Of a stretch of 19,079 bases of DNA, positions 14,349-19,079 are shown in pieces. The translations under genes were made by a program, and so were the position numbers. The stretch comes from Pseudomonadota bacterium (GTDB lineage Bacteria; Myxococcota_A; Polyangia; Fen-1088). Positions within the stretch are counted from its first letter, which is position 1. Each line of letters opens with the position of its first letter. The notes under the pieces were generated by a model that was not told the origin of the DNA, ran no database searches, and was given only the letters and a program-made list of their open reading frames with translations. The stretch covers positions 1 through 19,079 of the forward strand of contig JAEXQJ010000395.1 in assembly GCA_023438785.1 (NCBI GenBank). Direction: 5' to 3'.

Positions 14349-16493
14349 TTACGGCGCGATTCGGCTCACGAACCCAGTCTGCACTTCCCCCGTTGTCAAC
14401 ACCTCGGCAGGCGCACCCAATTGCAGCGCACCCGTAAATACGCCGGCCAGCCAAATCTCTCCCGAGCTTCCGACCGCAAGCCCGTAGCTGGCCTGGCTCA
14501 CGCCGGCTCCACCATAGCCGCGCGCACTCAGCACCTCGCCGGTCTCGGCATCGAGCCGCGCGATAAACGCCGAGGTTCGCGCCGACTGCCCCAGCGCGAT
14601 GCCCACGTCGTCCAGCTCGAGTGAGCGCGTGTAGCTCCCCGCGACGAGCAGTGTGCCCGCCGCCTCGCTGGCAATAACGCTCGCCTGCGCCGCGCCCGAA
14701 CCGCCCCAGCGCCGCGCCCACAGGGGGACGAGGGTGGTGTCGAACTTGGCCGCGAACGCACTCTGAACCCCGCCCGCGCTCAAGTTGAATTCGCCCACGA
14801 TTCCCAGATTCCGCAAGGCGCCTGCCACGAGTAGATTGCCCTGCCCATCGCACGCCACACGTTGCACGGTCTGCAGGCCACCTTGGGGGGCGAAGAAGCG
14901 GATCGCGGCCTGCACGGCGCCCGTGGCTGCATCCAGGCGTGCAACCCAGATGACCGTCGATGAGCCCCCGGCAGGCGCGGCCGGAAGATCCACGTGGACT
15001 CCAGCCCCGAAATCAACGTCGCCGACCGTGCCTCCGTCAGGCGCGTCGCCCCGGAGAGAAGACAGCGTGCCCGCCAAGAAGAGGTGGCCGGCCCCGTCCG
15101 CGGCCAGCCGATCGCAGGTCTGCAGCCCGGGCGCACTGATCTGCCGTCCCCAAACCACCGCTCCCGTCCGTGCGTTCAAGCGCCCCACCACGATCTCGCT
15201 CTCGTCGGCGCTGGTGACCGCGGGTGCCAGTCCGGTCGCCGCGTGCTCAGCGGCGCCCCCGCAAACCACGAAGTCCGACGTGCTCGGGTCCGCGACCACC
15301 GCCAACGCCGCCCCGTTGACTATCGGACGCATGGCCCATAGCCCCGCGCCCGAGCTCGCGTCCACGGCGGCCACGAAGGCCTCGGGATTGTCCGCTGTCG
15401 GGTTGGTAATCGTATGCGGGCCAAAGGTCATGGATCCGCGGAACAGGCCGGAAATCGCCACCTGGCCCTGCGAATTGGCGGCAGCCGAGCTGCCGAGCTG
15501 GTCCAGCTCGTCTCCGAAGAGGCGGGTCCACGTCGCACGCCCACTGCCCTCGTCCAGGCGTGCGACCAGCACGTCGCTCCCCGTCTTGCCGCCGGCGTCG
15601 CCGCTCCTCGTGCCCGCCGGAGTCACGGGGCCGGAGCCCAGATCCGTCGTTGCGGCCGTCGACCCCACGATGAAGATGCCCTGGCTGGCATCCAGGGCCA
15701 GGGCCCCGGGTGCGGACAGCTTGGTCTCGGCGAGCCTCACGGCGAGAATGCCGCTCGGGAAGGCGGCTCCCCCATCGACGCTGCACATCCCGAGGTCCTC
15801 CGCGCACGCCGCCCCGGCCCTGCAAGCCAAGGCCACGCCGGCACAGACACCCTGGCCACACTGGTCGCCGGTGGTGCACGTCAGTTGGTCATCGCAAGCC
15901 TTGCCATTTGCCGACTCGGGCGTGGTGCAGGTCCCCGTGGCTCGCTCACAGTGCCCCGGCTCGTGACAGGCATCGACGGCAGGACACGCCATGTCCCGTC
16001 CCGAGAAACACAGGCCGTCCTTGCAGGCATCCGCCACCGTGCAGGGGTTCCGGTCGTCGCACGATGTCCCGTCGGCCACCGCGCCGCCCGTGCACACGCC
16101 GAGACGGCAGCTCCCCGTTCCGCCGGTGAGGCAGGCGTTGTCGCAGGCGCTGCCCTCCGAGGCCATCACGTTCACGCACAAGCCGGTCCGCGGGTCGCAC
16201 GAGTCGACGGTACAGGGATTGTCATCGTCGCAGGAGACGGGGCACGTCGCGCCTCCATCGCTGGATAGGGGCGCATCGGCGGCTTCACTCGCTTGATCCC
16301 GTGGGTTGGCGTCAAGCGGCGCCAGGACATCGAGCGGCGCCAGCCCGTCGAGCGCGCTGTCCACCACGCGGCGCTGAGCGTCCGCCAGACCACCGTCCGG
16401 ATAAGGGAAGTGCGGCAGGGTCGCGGCCTCGTCCGCGGCCCTGCAAGCGATCAGCGAGGCGAACAGGCCGATGATCAAATGATGGCGTCCCAT
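14349..16493 (-). CDS. Lipoprotein with Cys-rich repeats and seven-bladed propeller (714 aa)
   Basis: The ATG at 16493 has AGGAGA 7 nt upstream; in-frame codons farther upstream give no signal peptide. The signal ends in LIAC, with Cys17 lipidated. A short Asp/Ala-rich linker follows (33-80, including the repeat LDGLAPLDVLAPLDA), then a Cys-rich region (84-237) of about three modules with the same CDDxxxCTxxxxCxxGxC and CHEPGHC patterns as the 1150-aa protein, then seven SBBP-type propeller blades (about 247-714; for example FAAKFDTTLVPLWARRWGG). The blade 3/blade 4 Cys pair (FVVCGGA, LQTCDRL) is conserved, but the blade 6 Cys of the two paralogues is missing. It lacks the Ig-like domains of the 1150-aa protein. 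It is transcribed divergently from the 658-aa paralogue. Molecular function is unknown; a surface-exposed binding or scaffold protein is likely. Confidence 0.88.
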   Translation of the reverse strand: MGRHHLIIGLFASLIACRAADEAATLPHFPYPDGGLADAQRRVVDSALDGLAPLDVLAPLDANPRDQASEAADAPLSSDGGATCPVSCDDDNPCTVDSCDPRTGLCVNVMASEGSACDNACLTGGTGSCRLGVCTGGAVADGTSCDDRNPCTVADACKDGLCFSGRDMACPAVDACHEPGHCERATGTCTTPESANGKACDDQLTCTTGDQCGQGVCAGVALACRAGAACAEDLGMCSVDGGAAFPSGILAVRLAETKLSAPGALALDASQGIFIVGSTAATTDLGSGPVTPAGTRSGDAGGKTGSDVLVARLDEGSGRATWTRLFGDELDQLGSSAAANSQGQVAISGLFRGSMTFGPHTITNPTADNPEAFVAAVDASSGAGLWAMRPIVNGAALAVVADPSTSDFVVCGGAAEHAATGLAPAVTSADESEIVVGRLNARTGAVVWGRQISAPGLQTCDRLAADGAGHLFLAGTLSSLRGDAPDGGTVGDVDFGAGVHVDLPAAPAGGSSTVIWVARLDAATGAVQAAIRFFAPQGGLQTVQRVACDGQGNLLVAGALRNLGIVGEFNLSAGGVQSAFAAKFDTTLVPLWARRWGGSGAAQASVIASEAAGTLLVAGSYTRSLELDDVGIALGQSARTSAFIARLDAETGEVLSARGYGGAGVSQASYGLAVGSSGEIWLAGVFTGALQLGAPAEVLTTGEVQTGFVSRIAP

Positions 16494-16572
16494 GGGTAAG
16501 TCTCCTGGCGCACTCGCGGTGGCAACCACGGGTGGAGCCGGACGCATGTTGATCGCGGGCCCGCGCACTTGC

Positions 16573-16590
16573 TGTGAATTATCCGCAAAC
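16573..16590. promoter_or_regulatory. 11-bp direct repeat box B
   Basis: TGTGAAT (16573-16579) and CGCAAAC (16584-16590) begin 11 bp apart with the 4-bp spacer TATC. Together with the boxes at 14217 and 16626 it fits one pattern, TGYGAAT-WATC-YGYRAAY. It is 80 nt from the ATG at 16493, almost the same distance as the triple box from the PstS-like gene, so it probably serves the minus-strand gene. Confidence 0.5.
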
Positions 16591-16625
16591 AGTCAGGCGC
16601 GGATTACGTCGGCAATGACGGCAGT

Positions 16626-16643
16626 TGTGAATTATCTGTGAAT
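16626..16643. promoter_or_regulatory. 11-bp direct repeat box C (perfect heptamer pair)
   Basis: Two identical heptamers TGTGAAT (16626-16632 and 16637-16643) flank TATC. The start-to-start distance is 11 bp, one helical turn, as in PhoB/PhoP-type sites. It lies 53 bp from box B, about five turns, in the divergent promoter region. Confidence 0.55.
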
Positions 16644-16795
16644 GCGTTTACAGCACCGCTGACGTTTCATCGTCCTTCGTTGCGCAAGGGTGACCAACCC
16701 GTCACAGCTTCTCCAGAACGGCTCGGCTATCAATGGGCACCGCCTCGCGGACACTCGGGCACTCCCGATCTCCGTCCGCGACCACGGCACCCGTC

Positions 16796-18772
16796 ATGAA
16801 GAACGTGTCTTCCTGCCGCCTCGTCCTCATAGCCGCTCTGTTGCTGACAACGGCCGCGTCGTGCGGCAACAAGGAGCCCGCGCCTCCCATTTCCTGCTAC
16901 CGGCGGGACGCCTCGGCATGCAAGTTCCCCGAGCCAGACAGTGGCGGCCCAGACGCACGTGCCGCCACCGATGGCAGCGTCGATGGGGGCAGCGCAACCG
17001 ACGGCGCGGACTCGGCGACGCCAGATGCGAGAGTCGATCAGCTTTCTGTGGACAGCACGCCCGCCGACGGGCGCGCTGACGCGGCTGGGCTCGATGGGGT
17101 TGTCGATTCCCGAGCGGACGGCGCGGACGCCACCCCGGATGCCGCTCGCACGGACGCCCTGGAGCGGCTCGACGCGCTCGATGCCCGCATCGATGTGCGC
17201 GACACCGCGGACCGACGCGACGGAGGGCCCGATTTGGCCGACGCACACACGACCGATGCGGAGCCGGCAGGCGACGCGGCCGCGGACGGAAGGGAGGACG
17301 CTGCGGGGATTGTCGATGCCCAGGATGACGTGGCGGACGTGCCCGTTTCGCAGGACGGCCTCGATGCAGCCGGCCCTGATCTGGTCGACGCGGTCGTCGA
17401 CATGGCTATTCCGATCGACACCACCTCCGGAGACCTCTCTCCCGTAACCTGCCCGTCGGTTGCGTCGGCGCGCCAGTACGCGGTGACCTCGATCGGGGGC
17501 CTTGCCATGGACAGCACCGGCGCGCCCTACATCGTGGCCAAGCTGTTCGGCAGCGCGGACTTCGGTGCGGGCGAGGTCACCTCCGCGGGCAGCTCGGATG
17601 TGCTGGTCGCCAAGCTCGATCCCAGCACGCTCTCGGCGACTTGGAGCAAGGCCTTTGGCGGTACCGGCGAAAGCAGCAATCCAACCGATCAGATCCCGGT
17701 GGCCGCGGCGGTCAGCCAGTCGGGCCAAGTGGGCGTGCTCGGCAACTTCACGGGCAATCTCGTGGTCAAGGCCGGCACCACGTTGGTGGGCGGCGGCAGC
17801 GCCATCGATTTCGTGATGGCCACCGACAGCGCGGGGAACGGCCTCTGGGGAAAGGCGGTGGACACGCAATCCGGGGGCCTGCTGGCCATGGCCGCCCATC
17901 CGGCCCGCGACGAGTTCGCGGTGTGCGGCTACGCCATGGGTGGGGTCACCAGCCTGGGTCTATCGGGCGCCTACAACGGCGACGGTCTGGAAGACATCGT
18001 GGTCGCCAAGCTCAACGCGGCCACGGGCGACGTCATGTGGGCTCGCCAGCTCGGCGGAGAGGGAACACAGCTCTGCTCGGCTATCGCGATGGATGCCGCG
18101 GGCACGGTATATGCCGCGGGCGCGTACAACGGCACGCTGGACTTCGGGACAGGGCCGTTGCCCACGCTCGCCTCGACGGTTCAGGCCGTGTGGGTAGCCA
18201 AATTCGATACCAGCACCGGCTCAGCGCTCACAGCCAAGAAGTACGGCACCCTCGCCAAGCAGGCGGCCAAAGGGATCGCCGTGGCTCACGACGGCAGCGT
18301 CGCGATCACGGGCAACATGAAGAACTCCCTGAGCTTCGGTGCAACCACCCTCACGGCGGCCGGCGGCACCGACGGCTACGTCGCCAAGCTGGACAGCAAC
18401 CTGGATCCCCTCTGGGCGACCAATTGGGGCGACTCCGCGAACCAGGAGGCCCACCGCGTGGCAGTCACCTCGACAGGCGATCTGCTCGTCGTCGGTTACC
18501 TCAAGGGCAGCGCCGTATTGGCCAGCAGCACCTTGACCTCGGCCGGCCTGTCGGACGCCTATTGGGCCAGGTTCAGCGGTAACGGGGCCAGCCTGTGCGC
18601 GGCGGTGTATGGCGATGCGGAGCGCGACCAGGTGGCCGGCAACTTGGCCATCGCTCCGACAGCGCAAGACAAGGTCGTGGTCGCCGGATTCTCGACGGGC
18701 ACCATCACCTTCGCCTCGGGCCTCACCCTCACCTCCGACACACCCAAAGGTTTCCTGTTCGTCCTGCCATGA
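16796..18772 (+). CDS. Lipoprotein with Asp/Ala-rich linker and seven-bladed propeller (658 aa)
   Basis: I choose the ATG at 16796 because it starts a clear lipoprotein signal (MKNVSSCRLVLIAALLLTTA followed by ASCGNK, Cys23). An in-frame ATG at 16733 would add 21 polar residues before it. Neither start has a good ribosome site. Residues 47-214 are a low-complexity linker with about 40 Asp among some 166 residues, mixed with Ala, Gly and Arg; this probably acts as an extended, acidic spacer and might bind cations. Residues 218-658 form seven SBBP-type blades, closely similar to the propeller of the 1150-aa protein (shared AKLFGS, TSAGSSDV, YNGDGLED, VQAVWVAK, TSAGLSDAYWA). The blade 3/4 Cys pair (FAVCGYA, TQLCSAI) and a blade 6 Cys (SLCAAVYG) are present. 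The Cys-rich repeats of its paralogues are absent, replaced by the linker. The stop overlaps the next frame. Function unknown. Confidence 0.88.
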   Translation: MKNVSSCRLVLIAALLLTTAASCGNKEPAPPISCYRRDASACKFPEPDSGGPDARAATDGSVDGGSATDGADSATPDARVDQLSVDSTPADGRADAAGLDGVVDSRADGADATPDAARTDALERLDALDARIDVRDTADRRDGGPDLADAHTTDAEPAGDAAADGREDAAGIVDAQDDVADVPVSQDGLDAAGPDLVDAVVDMAIPIDTTSGDLSPVTCPSVASARQYAVTSIGGLAMDSTGAPYIVAKLFGSADFGAGEVTSAGSSDVLVAKLDPSTLSATWSKAFGGTGESSNPTDQIPVAAAVSQSGQVGVLGNFTGNLVVKAGTTLVGGGSAIDFVMATDSAGNGLWGKAVDTQSGGLLAMAAHPARDEFAVCGYAMGGVTSLGLSGAYNGDGLEDIVVAKLNAATGDVMWARQLGGEGTQLCSAIAMDAAGTVYAAGAYNGTLDFGTGPLPTLASTVQAVWVAKFDTSTGSALTAKKYGTLAKQAAKGIAVAHDGSVAITGNMKNSLSFGATTLTAAGGTDGYVAKLDSNLDPLWATNWGDSANQEAHRVAVTSTGDLLVVGYLKGSAVLASSTLTSAGLSDAYWARFSGNGASLCAAVYGDAERDQVAGNLAIAPTAQDKVVVAGFSTGTITFASGLTLTSDTPKGFLFVLP

Positions 18773-18786
18773 GAGGAGCGCGCATC

Positions 18787-19079
18787 GTGCCTTTGACTCA
18801 CCGAACCCGAGTGCGTCCCAGCCCACGCCAGCGCGCTCTCGGCGCTGCATTGCTCGTCATGCTCGGCCTGTCCCCCGCGGTGCGAGCCGAGACAGCCAAG
18901 GCGGCGGGTGCAACGACCAAGGGCTCGTCCGCCGCAGCGAAGGCGGCGGCGGCCCAGCCGACCCCAGCACCCCGGACGACGCCCGCCCCCAGGACCAGGG
19001 TCCGTAAGGCCCGGCAGCCGGGCAACCTCCCGGAGCCGCGCGTCCCGACGCCAGGCGAGTCGCTCGAGCAGGACGCCCC
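18787..19079 (+). CDS. Exported Ala/Pro/Lys-rich protein, cut by right edge
   Basis: The frame is open to the window end. Two starts are possible: an ATG at 18769 that overlaps the stop of the propeller gene (ATGA), and a GTG at 18787 in the same frame. I prefer the GTG because AGAGGAG at 18772-18778 sits 8 nt before it, an ideal ribosome site. The product has a basic N-terminus, a hydrophobic core (ALGAALLVMLGLSPAVRA) and a likely signal cleavage after ARA. The visible mature part is low complexity: Lys/Ala-rich, then Pro/Arg repeats (PTPAPRTTPAPRTRVRKA), as in periplasm-spanning linkers. The domain that defines the protein lies outside the window, so no function can be given. Tight coupling suggests an operon with the 658-aa lipoprotein. 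Confidence 0.7.
   Translation, partial: MPLTHRTRVRPSPRQRALGAALLVMLGLSPAVRAETAKAAGATTKGSSAAAKAAAAQPTPAPRTTPAPRTRVRKARQPGNLPEPRVPTPGESLEQDA

Larger units (their letters stand above)
16494..16795. promoter_or_regulatory. Divergent intergenic region between two propeller lipoprotein genes
   Basis: This 302-nt region separates the 714-aa gene (minus) from the 658-aa gene (plus). It is locally richer in A/T than its surroundings between about 16570 and 16680 and holds two direct-repeat boxes described separately. The one nearer the minus-strand gene lies 80 nt from its ATG, the other 153 nt from the plus-strand ATG. A loose promoter for the plus strand, TTGTGA (16625-16630) with TTTACA (16647-16652), overlaps the second box. 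Confidence 0.55.

Noticed and set aside
16730..17899. Minus-strand open frame of about 389 codons opposite the Asp-rich lipoprotein
   Set aside because: It mirrors the Asp/Ala codons of the sense gene, has no domain signature and would end within the divergent promoter region.

Overview
The window is very GC-rich and crowded with lipoprotein signal peptides, Asp/Ala-rich linkers, short Cys-rich repeat modules and seven-bladed propeller domains. That combination is typical of the Myxococcota (myxobacteria, probably Polyangia). This is an inference from style; no taxonomic marker gene is present. I see no rRNA, tRNA, IS element, CRISPR array or phage gene.

Layout. From 8515 down to 703 six genes lie tightly packed on the minus strand with 1-bp overlaps or gaps of 7-16 nt, so they look like one operon. 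In order of transcription they are a PstS-like periplasmic binding protein with a Cys-rich tail, a small lipoprotein, an OprP/OprO-like porin with an N-terminal coiled coil, a lipoprotein with a YfaP/DUF2135-like domain, a TonB-dependent receptor carrying its own TonB C-terminal domain, and another lipoprotein. After a 216-nt gap follows a lipoprotein cut by the left edge. A second minus-strand block runs from 16493 to 8834: a Cys-rich/propeller lipoprotein (714 aa), a second PstS-like protein (501 aa), a 43-aa membrane peptide gene and a 1150-aa Ig-like/Cys-rich/propeller lipoprotein, closed by a hairpin terminator at 8751-8789. From 16796 rightwards on the plus strand lie a third propeller lipoprotein (658 aa) and a basic exported protein cut by the right edge.

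How the parts may work together. Two PstS-like proteins, an OprP-type porin and an outer-membrane TonB receptor suggest a cell-envelope system for capturing phosphate or another oxyanion. No ABC permease or ATPase is in view, so any inner-membrane transporter must be encoded elsewhere. Independent support comes from the intergenic regions: in front of the 501-aa PstS-like gene and in the divergent region between the 714-aa and 658-aa propeller lipoproteins there are heptamers repeated at exactly 11-bp spacing (14217-14245, 16573-16590, 16626-16643). This is the layout of PhoB/PhoP-type response-regulator boxes. The phosphate hypothesis and the possible Pho regulon are the most interesting results here, and both remain inferences.
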